From JAPUDQ01 sp964552765 (GTDB lineage Bacteria > Patescibacteriota > Saccharimonadia > Saccharimonadales > Saccharimonadaceae), in contig CAZKIA010000034.1 of the NCBI GenBank assembly GCA_964552765.1, positions 1-5,189 of the forward strand: 5,189 nt of DNA. The letters are read 5' to 3'. Shown here one piece after another: positions 1 through 4,952 of the stretch (positions within the stretch are counted from its first letter, which is position 1; each line of letters opens with the position of its first letter). The translations under genes were made by a program, and so were the position numbers. Below the pieces are notes generated by a model, which ran no database searches, was not told the origin of the DNA, and saw only the letters and a program-made list of their open reading frames with translations.

Positions 1-2
1 CT

Positions 3-98
3 GAAAGCAAGCTATCGCGTGCGCAGCTTCGAGAGCATATCTCGCCAGGAGGTCGTATCGAGCGGTTGCACAAGAGCCTGTTACGTGTCTTACCGTAG
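3..98 (+). CDS. C-terminal tail of an unidentified protein (partial, tentative)
   Basis: The third plus-strand frame is open from the window edge for 31 codons and stops at TAG (96-98). The visible tail is charged and rich in Arg, Leu and Ser, including RAQLREHISPGGRIERLHKS, which looks like ordinary soluble or DNA-interacting protein, but I do not recognise a family. Support for this frame is indirect. Its stop lies 10 bases before a strong hairpin (109-135) that would make a sensible terminator, and it would converge on the minus-strand gene ending at 238. Frame 1 is also open, to position 129, but encodes a Cys- and Ser-rich stretch that looks less protein-like and runs into the hairpin. 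The start lies outside the window. Confidence 0.4.
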   Translation, partial: ESKLSRAQLREHISPGGRIERLHKSLLRVLP

Positions 99-108
99 CC
101 GCACCGTC

Positions 109-135
109 TTCTGGCAGGTTATTTCCTGACCAGAA
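109..135 (+). terminator. Hairpin just after the plus-strand stop, possible terminator
   Basis: TTCTGGCAGG (109-118) pairs with CCTG-A-CCAGAA (125-135), giving a 10-bp stem with one bulged A and the loop TTATTT. It begins 10 bases after the stop at 98. There is no clear T-run after it on the plus strand, so termination would be weak or factor-assisted. Confidence 0.4.
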
Positions 136-170
136 CTTGAAATAGTGTGCCAAGGGATAATCGCCTAAAG

Positions 171-195
171 TGTAAGAGAGCAGTAATCTCTTGCA
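171..195 (-). terminator. Hairpin in the convergent gap, possible minus-strand terminator
   Basis: TGTAAGAGA (171-179) pairs with TCTCTTGCA (187-195) through 9 bp including one G-U pair, with a 7-base loop. On the minus strand it lies about 42 bases after the stop of the membrane-protein gene and is followed by CTTTAGG, which is not a true U-tract. It could stop readthrough of the two-gene envelope unit, but the evidence is only structural. Confidence 0.3.
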
Positions 196-237
196 CCGCG
201 GCGATGAGGTGATTGAATGTATCTTTGCATAAGATGC

Positions 238-1086
238 TTAGCGTGGAAAGCGACCGCTATGAATATACTCATATATCGGCATGAGGTAGTTTGCATACCA
301 TTTGCTTCCGTTATACTCTTTGGTAATTTCGTAAACGAGATCTTTAGGATTGGTAATACCAGCTTTCATGGCTTGCTGACGTAGCTCGTGAACAAGTGCT
401 ATTCCTTTTTCAACACTTTCGTCGTCAGACAGTGCTTTGCTTGAGGTGACCTGCATAATGCCAGTGCTCATCATTTTTTCACGCATAAAGGTACGCTTCG
501 CTATACGCTCTAATTGCCTGAACACTACTGGACGGCTAAGGACTTCTGTAACGATAATCGCAATAGTGATTTCACCGACAATCACAGATTCTTTTTTTAG
601 CAGAGGCTGATAGCGACGCGAGTATCTATCTACAAGCTTTGCGACTAGTTTATCGTAACGTGCAGTATGGATGCGTGCTGGTTCGGGCGTAATCGACAGA
701 CTGAGCGCTATGATTGCACCGATGATGCCCACTGGTCCTGGCGCAACGGCAGGAAAGGCGATACCTACCATCTGCAATATGATCATAGGAGGCGACAGCA
801 TGGTCCAGAGCTCAAATACGGCAACAATGAATAGTGAAGCAAGGCACGAAAGCAAAACAAGAATGATAACATTACTACTTGTTGTGATGTGCGCTAAAGA
901 TATAGCGAGTATGAACTGTAGCAAGGCGGAGGCCCAGCTTGTGGAGTCGGTAATAGGCAGTTTGCTCGTAATGCGAGTCACAGATAAATGCATCTGGATT
1001 GCAAGAACGTAGACGATAATTGATACGTAGTAGGCGATAAGGATGCCGATGAGTGCGAATAGTGGCACGGGCAAGAGAGTGTCCAC
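238..1086 (-). CDS. Polytopic membrane protein with a putative lysozyme-like transglycosylase C-terminal domain
   Basis: This 282-residue protein has a hydrophobic N-terminal half with about five membrane segments (near residues 7-29, 53-67, 73-94, 100-115 and 117-133). A basic, soluble C-terminal domain follows from about residue 138. That domain shows an ordered set of lytic-transglycosylase-like marks: a helix with a candidate catalytic Glu (E181 in IIVTEVLSRP), STGIMQV at 207-213 (compare G-x-MQ of SLT and goose-type lysozymes), and EYNGSKWYANYLMPIYEYI at 257-275 (compare the YN...Y motif). I infer a peptidoglycan-active fold from motif order only. The start is GTG (1086-1084), directly after the TAG of the serine hydrolase gene, with AGGAGG seven bases upstream, so translation is probably coupled. 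The acidic N-terminus and basic stretch after the last helix would place the domain in the cytoplasm by the positive-inside rule, which conflicts with a wall-degrading role. A membrane protein of unknown function remains possible. Confidence 0.75.
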   Translation of the reverse strand: MDTLLPVPLFALIGILIAYYVSIIVYVLAIQMHLSVTRITSKLPITDSTSWASALLQFILAISLAHITTSSNVIILVLLSCLASLFIVAVFELWTMLSPPMIILQMVGIAFPAVAPGPVGIIGAIIALSLSITPEPARIHTARYDKLVAKLVDRYSRRYQPLLKKESVIVGEITIAIIVTEVLSRPVVFRQLERIAKRTFMREKMMSTGIMQVTSSKALSDDESVEKGIALVHELRQQAMKAGITNPKDLVYEITKEYNGSKWYANYLMPIYEYIHSGRFPR

Positions 1087-2019
1087 CTAGAGCCCTCCTG
1101 CTGCTTTGTCGGCAATATCAATGAATTGGTCGAGGATATGGTTTTTTAGGCGCGAGGCAGACTGTTTGCTCGCACCTTTCCCGCCGGCAGTTAGTCCAAA
1201 TGTTATGGACTTACCTGATTGTGTCGTGAAATAGCCAGACATATTGATGACCGTTTGCCCTCGGGCACCATGATTAATCATTGACCCAGTTTTTGCGTGG
1301 ACACCAGGTAGCCGGTGGTAGTGCTTTTCGCCTACCCACGAGGATTCAAGCTTAGAGGTGCATACCTGAATAAGTCGTTGATAGGGTGCGGCAAGGTCGT
1401 TTGTAAGCACCATGTTTGCAAGAGTCTGCAGATCATGCGCGGTTGTTTTACCTACAGATTGAAAAGAAGTGTTTGACGTATCGAAATTGATGTACTTCAT
1501 GCTGAGCTTCGTGCTCAAATGATGCTGCTTAAGCCAGTAATTAATCGCTGACTTTCCGCCAATGTATTCAATGAGGATATTGGTAGCAAGGCAATCGCTG
1601 TACACCATCATATAGTAGCAAAGCATACGAACAGTATAGAGTGCATTTGGCTCATCAATCCATGCTAAAACGCCTGATCCATTTGATGTGTGGTGAGGCT
1701 TTCGTTGAAGCATCAAGCCTAGCTGGTCATTATCATGTTGGTTTTTTTCACATGTCATGAGCAATATGGGAAGCTTGATTGTGCTTGCACATTCGACAAC
1801 TTGTTGTGGGTTGCCAAATGTATAGCTAAGTTCACCCGCCTGGAGATAGATATTATTATATCGTGCCAAATCATCATACATGTCGCTTCTGACATTATAT
1901 CGTACAGTAATAATGCATGAGGTTAGGGGTGATATACTATGTACGAGTATTATGGAAAAAACTGCTACATACAAGAGATGGGTGAGACGATTTGCTACCA
2001 GATACTGGTGGATATTCAT
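1087..2019 (-). CDS. Lipoprotein serine hydrolase, class A beta-lactamase / DD-peptidase fold
   Basis: The protein has 310 residues from the chosen ATG. It carries the penicillin-recognising serine-enzyme motifs in order: S79-T-I-K82 (within CASTIKLPIL), S141-D142-C143 in place of the usual SDN, and K243-T-G245 (VHAKTGSM). A TTAHDLQTLANMV stretch typical of the family lies between the last two. The N-terminus has an Arg, a hydrophobic run (about 15-30) and a lipobox L32-T-S-C35, so it is probably lipid-anchored outside the membrane. No Glu-x-x-Leu-Asn is visible where class A beta-lactamases have their deacylating Glu166, so I favour a D,D-peptidase or peptidoglycan-editing role over true beta-lactamase activity. 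ATGs at 2034 and 2031 would add five or four residues. I chose 2019 because it gives a shorter n-region, but no ribosome site marks any of them. A TGTTATAAG element at 2068-2060, inside the exporter gene, could be its promoter. It overlaps the 5' end of the exporter gene and is first in a unit with the membrane protein. Confidence 0.85.
   Translation of the reverse strand: MNIHQYLVANRLTHLLYVAVFSIILVHSISPLTSCIITVRYNVRSDMYDDLARYNNIYLQAGELSYTFGNPQQVVECASTIKLPILLMTCEKNQHDNDQLGLMLQRKPHHTSNGSGVLAWIDEPNALYTVRMLCYYMMVYSDCLATNILIEYIGGKSAINYWLKQHHLSTKLSMKYINFDTSNTSFQSVGKTTAHDLQTLANMVLTNDLAAPYQRLIQVCTSKLESSWVGEKHYHRLPGVHAKTGSMINHGARGQTVINMSGYFTTQSGKSITFGLTAGGKGASKQSASRLKNHILDQFIDIADKAAGGL
1094..1099 (-). 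promoter_or_regulatory. Ribosome binding site AGGAGG that fixes the GTG start at 1086
   Basis: On the minus strand AGGAGG lies 7 bases before GTG, inside the last codons of the serine hydrolase gene. It is one of only two clear Shine-Dalgarno sites in the window, and it supports the non-ATG start and coupling of the two genes. Confidence 0.8.
1930..1938 (+). promoter_or_regulatory. Extended -10 element (TGATATACT) for the ABC exporter gene
   Basis: TG-A-TATACT matches the extended -10 consensus and ends 13 bases before the ATG at 1952. This would start transcription only about 6-7 bases before the start codon. No convincing -35 and no Shine-Dalgarno are visible. The element lies inside the coding sequence of the divergent serine hydrolase. 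Confidence 0.5.
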
Positions 2020-3694
2020 CGCACTTAGCATCATGTCAATTGTTAGCGTTGGATTTACTCTTATAACACCTATACCGCTGACGTTTCTTGCTGATCACGT
2101 ACTAACTGATGCCGCAGGGCCTACTATGCTTGGCGTCACGTTGAATGCTAGCAAGGAGCAGCTACTTCTGTATACCGTCGCTGCATACCTTGGTGTGATT
2201 ATTCTATCCAATGCTTTCAGCAGCTTACGTGCAATTATTGAACTACGACTATCGCAAATAGTTGACATGGTTAGTATGAGCGAAGTGGCAGAGGCGGCGG
2301 TTAGGATACCATACAATAGCACAAAGCGTGAGCAAAATGGTGAATATCTCTACCGAATCACGACGCAAAGTCGTTTGATGTCTGAGTATATCTTTGGCAA
2401 TTACAGTGTTATTTTGCAATGTGTGATTACTATTGCCTCTATCGGCGTTGTTCTATTGATGGTTGACTGGCGCATGACAGTTTTAGTGATGGCTGTTGTG
2501 CCAGTACTGGTAGGTATCGTACAGTTTTTTGGCAAGCGAATTGAGCAGCGTGCAGTTATGTATCAAGATGCAGAATCGAGCGTCTATAACTACGTGGGCG
2601 AATCGCTCGAAAAGGTGAGGACGGTTCAGGAGTTTGGGCTCGAGGCGAGGCGTACAGGCGCATTAAACGCTCTTATCACTATATCGAACCGAACTGGAAT
2701 GAGGGCATTGTTTGTCAACCAGGGCTATTCGATGTCGACAGAGACTATTATCCTGTTCGCGATGGGGTCAGTCATATTAGTGGGTGGCCATTTAGTGCTC
2801 TCTGGATCGATGACGTTTGGCATGCTGCTGCTATTTATTAGCTATGTCAGCTCAATAAGCGATCCTGTCGTAACGCTTGCAAGCGCAATCGGAAGCATGC
2901 GTGAACAGTCAGTGAGCTTGCGTCAGGCTCGGACTGTGATTGATTCGTCAGATGAGCTCCGTTTGACTGAGGGGGCAGTGGTGGATACAAACCCGACTGG
3001 TGTCGTTGCGTACCATAACGTAAGCTATGTTCGCGATGGACATGAAATTGCAAAGAACATTTCAATTGAGTTTTCCCCTGGAAATGTCTATGTTATTACT
3101 GGACCAAGCGGAGAAGGTAAGTCGACATTGCTCAGCATGATACAACGGTTCATCAGTCCTACAGCTGGTAAGGTGACAATTGATGGAGTCGACGTGAGGG
3201 AGTATGATATTGACTATCTGCGCTCGCGAGTTGCTGTTGTCAATCAGCAGCCAGAGTTATTTGACGGCACAGTGAGTGAGAACATCACTATATCAGACCC
3301 AGAAAGGGAGTTTTCGTTGCTCCATGTCATGTCGGCAGCTGACATCTCAAACTCCAATGAATTTATCGACAGACTGCCAGATAAGTACGACACAAGTATT
3401 GATGACGATCGTTTGAGTGGTGGACAAAAGCAGCGCATCTCAATTGCACGCGCTAGTTATCGTCAGGCTCCCGTCATCATTATGGATGAGCCTACCTCGG
3501 CGCTTGATCGGAAGTCGTCTGATATATTTTTGGGTAACATTGCGAAGTACTACGCAAATCGTACGGTTATTATCGTTACGCACGACCAGAATGTGATTCA
3601 GCACTTCAGCAACGTCTTACTTTTGAAAGATGGGCAACTGATCCCATACAGCTCGGCACCGTCCAAGCCGAATAGGGATTACGATGCGCTGTAA
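1952..3694 (+). CDS. ABC exporter half-transporter, fused membrane and ATPase domains
   Basis: This 580-residue protein is typical in length for MsbA/LmrA-type half-transporters that work as dimers. The membrane domain has six segments (about 19-42, 73-93, 151-171, 175-193, 265-283 and 287-303). The ATPase domain is complete: A-loop Tyr near 359, Walker A GPSGEGKST (384-392), Q-loop QQ (432-433), signature LSGGQ (488-492), Walker B IIMDE with catalytic Glu513, D-loop SALD (516-519) and switch His544. All catalytic residues are present, so it should be active. There is no N-terminal C39 peptidase domain, so it is not a peptidase-processing bacteriocin exporter. The substrate cannot be read from the sequence; lipids, peptides or drugs are all possible. 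I chose the ATG at 1952 because it gives a short basic N-terminus before the first helix and follows an extended -10. The frame is open upstream to ATGs at 1880 and 1913, which add residues the family does not need. The gene is divergent from, and overlaps, the serine hydrolase. Confidence 0.95.
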   Translation: MEKTATYKRWVRRFATRYWWIFIALSIMSIVSVGFTLITPIPLTFLADHVLTDAAGPTMLGVTLNASKEQLLLYTVAAYLGVIILSNAFSSLRAIIELRLSQIVDMVSMSEVAEAAVRIPYNSTKREQNGEYLYRITTQSRLMSEYIFGNYSVILQCVITIASIGVVLLMVDWRMTVLVMAVVPVLVGIVQFFGKRIEQRAVMYQDAESSVYNYVGESLEKVRTVQEFGLEARRTGALNALITISNRTGMRALFVNQGYSMSTETIILFAMGSVILVGGHLVLSGSMTFGMLLLFISYVSSISDPVVTLASAIGSMREQSVSLRQARTVIDSSDELRLTEGAVVDTNPTGVVAYHNVSYVRDGHEIAKNISIEFSPGNVYVITGPSGEGKSTLLSMIQRFISPTAGKVTIDGVDVREYDIDYLRSRVAVVNQQPELFDGTVSENITISDPEREFSLLHVMSAADISNSNEFIDRLPDKYDTSIDDDRLSGGQKQRISIARASYRQAPVIIMDEPTSALDRKSSDIFLGNIAKYYANRTVIIVTHDQNVIQHFSNVLLLKDGQLIPYSSAPSKPNRDYDAL

Positions 3695-3701
3695 TATAAA
3701 A

Positions 3702-3734
3702 TAGCCTCGACGATAAAAATGATCATCGAGGCTA
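3702..3734 (-). terminator. Intrinsic terminator for the basic-peptide gene, perhaps bidirectional
   Basis: TAGCCTCGA (3702-3710) pairs perfectly with TCGAGGCTA (3726-3734), and GAT/ATC (3712-3714 with 3722-3724) extends the stem past one mismatch. On the minus strand the hairpin is followed by TTTTATATTA, a good U-tract. On the plus strand it starts 7 bases after the exporter stop but is followed by TGACTGCG, so it is weaker in that direction. Confidence 0.75.
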
Positions 3735-3741
3735 TGACTGC

Positions 3742-3765
3742 GCCTATTCTATGCCTAGAATAGGC
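3742..3765. repeat. Second hairpin: perfect 10-bp inverted repeat with a TGCC loop
   Basis: GCCTATTCTA (3742-3751) and TAGAATAGGC (3756-3765) form an uninterrupted 10-bp stem around TGCC. In the minus-strand transcript it covers the last codons and the stop of the basic-peptide gene. In the plus-strand transcript it is the second hairpin after the exporter gene. Neither side has a strong U-tract, so it may protect the RNA 3' end or assist the neighbouring terminator. Confidence 0.6.
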
Positions 3766-3841
3766 CTCTATTGATACGCTTGCGCCTAGGAGGTGTATAT
3801 TTTTTGGTCTTGATCTTGACGTTGCCAGCTGGTTGTGCCAT
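3755..3841 (-). CDS. Small, strongly basic 28-residue peptide of unknown function
   Basis: ATG (3841-3839) opens 28 codons ending at TAG (3757-3755). The peptide begins MAQPAGNVKIKTKKY and continues TPPRRKRINRGLF. It has nine Lys/Arg, no acidic residues, no hydrophobic segment and no signal peptide. This frame is supported by a full expression cassette: a TTGACT-17-TATAAT promoter (3905-3877), an AAGGAG site nine bases before the ATG, and a terminator directly after the stop. It is read alone, not as a leader, because the next gene downstream is the exporter on the opposite strand. The composition suggests RNA or ribosome binding. The C-terminal half faintly recalls the start of ribosomal protein L34, but that may be composition only. 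A cationic secreted peptide is another option, though no export leader is visible. A structured small RNA containing a chance ORF cannot be excluded. Confidence 0.65.
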   Translation of the reverse strand: MAQPAGNVKIKTKKYTPPRRKRINRGLF

Positions 3842-3850
3842 GACTCTGAT

Positions 3851-3856
3851 CTCCTT
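3851..3856 (-). promoter_or_regulatory. Ribosome binding site AAGGAG of the basic-peptide gene
   Basis: On the minus strand AAGGAG lies nine bases before the ATG at 3841. Its presence, when most neighbouring genes have no Shine-Dalgarno, is the main reason to believe this short frame is translated. Confidence 0.7.
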
Positions 3857-3876
3857 ATTAAGTGTTGACAAGGATG

Positions 3877-3905
3877 ATTATAAGCATAAGGATAACGGCA
3901 GTCAA
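3877..3905 (-). promoter_or_regulatory. Consensus housekeeping promoter (TTGACT, 17-bp spacer, TATAAT)
   Basis: On the minus strand a -35 TTGACT (3905-3900) and a perfect -10 TATAAT (3882-3877) are separated by exactly 17 bases, the best promoter match in the window. A second TTGACT lies 15 bases further upstream (3920-3915), overlapping the stop of the receiver-like gene. Transcription would begin near 3870, giving a leader of about 30 bases before the peptide ATG. Confidence 0.75.
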
Positions 3906-3916
3906 TACAAAAGTAG

Positions 3917-4429
3917 TCAATTTTTCACACTAACTTCATCAGATAGCTCTTTGTTGAGGAGTTCGATTATAGGATTGGGTGAATCGGTCTGGATGGTGAT
4001 TGGTTGGATGGTGTGTTTGAGTTGACTGGGTGGAAGGCTTGCTCTTGAAATGTTGTTTGAAGGCGATAGCGCATCGTTGATTAGGCTGATTGCACTCATG
4101 AGATCACTAAGCCGAGCGCTTCGTTTATTTATTTTTGCAAATCGAGAGCTAATCTGTTGCAGAGTCTGCTGTCCAAGATTTGCGGAGACCTCGACAACAC
4201 CTATCTGATACAGAGTAGACATTGAGAGTAAGGCTAATAGGGGTGTGAGCAATGTTTCTGGGTTTGTGCTCGTGTCAATAACTACCACTGCAGGAAATGA
4301 TGCGGGTTCAATGCCGAGCACGTCATCGGTGGATGTGAGGACTGTGACGGCGTGCGACATCTGATCAAGTAGGCTCTTTAGCATGTCCACCTGCTCTCTG
4401 TTGCTTGTAATCAGAATAATATTCGACAT
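3917..4429 (-). CDS. Degenerate response-regulator receiver-like protein
   Basis: This 170-residue protein has a first strand NIILITSNRE, a helix, and a third strand VVVIDTS with Asp52 where receivers carry the phosphorylated Asp. A later strand is IGVVEVSAN, and the region around FAKINKRSARLSDLM is reminiscent of the receiver C-terminal helix. The acidic pair after strand one is replaced by Thr-Ser-Asn, and the conserved Lys is not evident at strand five, so it probably does not bind Mg2+ and phosphate normally. I infer a pseudo-receiver or other flavodoxin-like fold. After about residue 122 the tail is polar and Pro/Ser-rich, probably disordered, with a short amphipathic end (PIIELLNKEL) and no DNA-binding domain. 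I chose the ATG at 4429 because a TATACT at 4445-4440 abuts an alternative ATG at 4438 too closely. It follows the Nudix gene by 35 bases on the same strand. Function is unknown. Confidence 0.7.
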   Translation of the reverse strand: MSNIILITSNREQVDMLKSLLDQMSHAVTVLTSTDDVLGIEPASFPAVVVIDTSTNPETLLTPLLALLSMSTLYQIGVVEVSANLGQQTLQQISSRFAKINKRSARLSDLMSAISLINDALSPSNNISRASLPPSQLKHTIQPITIQTDSPNPIIELLNKELSDEVSVKN

Positions 4430-4439
4430 TTCAAGCATA

Positions 4440-4445
4440 AGTATA
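4440..4445 (-). promoter_or_regulatory. -10-like TATACT before the receiver-like gene
   Basis: TATACT on the minus strand ends 10 bases before the ATG at 4429, predicting a leader of only a few bases. No Shine-Dalgarno and no good -35 at the right spacing are seen; TTGATT is 21 bases upstream. Its layout matches the elements before the exporter and Nudix genes. Confidence 0.4.
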
Positions 4446-4464
4446 CTACGGTCAGCGACTCTTG

Positions 4465-4929
4465 TTAATCAAGCGCTGCATAGAAAAAAACCGGATGTAT
4501 GCGCTCAGAGTAGCTCTTCATATCTAGCTTTGACAGGAGGGACGGCAGTACGGTCTCGGTCTGCGGGTCAATGAATTCGCAGCGCGCCAGCTCTGCTTCT
4601 CCGTGTGTGGATTTTGATAGATCAATATCGAGAAAGTCGTCTGCATTCTCAATGAGGAAGATAAATTCGAGCTCTTCATCGCGAGCTGGTCTTGTTGATT
4701 TAAATTGCTGCACAAACAGCAGCCTACCGACCTGCGCTTTTATGCCAAGCTCTTCGTATACTTCTCGTGCAACACCCTCTTCCAGTGATTCAAATGGATC
4801 AAGTCCACCACCGGGCACTGCCCAGTAGGCGGGCTCTTCGCCAGTTTCTGATTTGTGTTTGACCGCCAAAATTTTACCATCGTTATAGATCAGCGCTCGT
4901 ACGTTCACTCGTCTTTTATCCATATTCAT
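4465..4929 (-). CDS. Nudix hydrolase
   Basis: This 154-residue protein is a single Nudix domain, a usual length for the family. The box is perfect: G41-x5-E47-x7-R55-E56-V-Y-E59-E60-L-G-I63. The metal-binding Glu residues (E56, E59, E60) are intact, so it should hydrolyse a nucleoside diphosphate linked to another group, with Mg2+, in the cytoplasm. It opens with the common strand RVNVRALIYNDGKILAVKHK and then WAVPGGGLDPFE. The substrate cannot be told from the box alone. The frame extends upstream to a TTG at 4971 that overlaps the phosphoribosyltransferase gene. I chose ATG 4929 because a perfect TATAAT ends seven bases before it, as expected for a leaderless message, and the domain starts soon after. 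ATG 4923 (152 residues) is equally possible. Position after a purine salvage enzyme suggests nucleotide-pool maintenance. Confidence 0.93.
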   Translation of the reverse strand: MNMDKRRVNVRALIYNDGKILAVKHKSETGEEPAYWAVPGGGLDPFESLEEGVAREVYEELGIKAQVGRLLFVQQFKSTRPARDEELEFIFLIENADDFLDIDLSKSTHGEAELARCEFIDPQTETVLPSLLSKLDMKSYSERIHPVFFYAALD

Positions 4930-4936
4930 ATCTGCT

Positions 4937-4942
4937 ATTATA
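4937..4942 (-). promoter_or_regulatory. -10 element TATAAT of the Nudix gene
   Basis: A perfect TATAAT on the minus strand sits in the 23-base gap after the phosphoribosyltransferase stop and ends seven bases before the ATG at 4929. Transcription would start at or next to the start codon. The hexamer 17 bases upstream (GATAAA) is a poor -35. Confidence 0.5.
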
Positions 4943-4952
4943 GCGTGCACGA

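Noticed and set aside
99..237. tRNA, RNase P, tmRNA or SRP RNA in the first gap
   Set aside because: None of the conserved core motifs of these RNAs is visible; only two simple hairpins are present.
671..1012. Plus-strand 113-codon frame
   Set aside because: Antisense shadow of the membrane-protein gene; Met-, Ser- and Ala-rich with no domain or start signal.
1880..1951. Upstream extension of the exporter to ATG 1880 or 1913
   Set aside because: It adds 24 or 13 residues not needed by the family, and the extended -10 at 1930-1938 would lie inside the coding sequence.
3755..3841. Basic peptide as ribosomal protein L34 or as a double-glycine bacteriocin
   Set aside because: It is far shorter than L34 and matches only loosely in its basic half; no double-glycine leader is present and the nearby exporter lacks a C39 peptidase domain.
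3771..4025. Plus-strand 84-codon frame with a hydrophobic start and a Cys (PAGC) resembling a lipoprotein signal
   Set aside because: It runs antisense to the basic-peptide cassette and the end of the receiver-like gene, has no promoter of its own, and its hydrophobic run is the complement of the peptide's basic codons.
4571..4828. Plus-strand Ser-rich 85-codon frame
   Set aside because: Complement of the Nudix domain; the Ser runs arise from Glu- and Arg-rich codons on the true strand.
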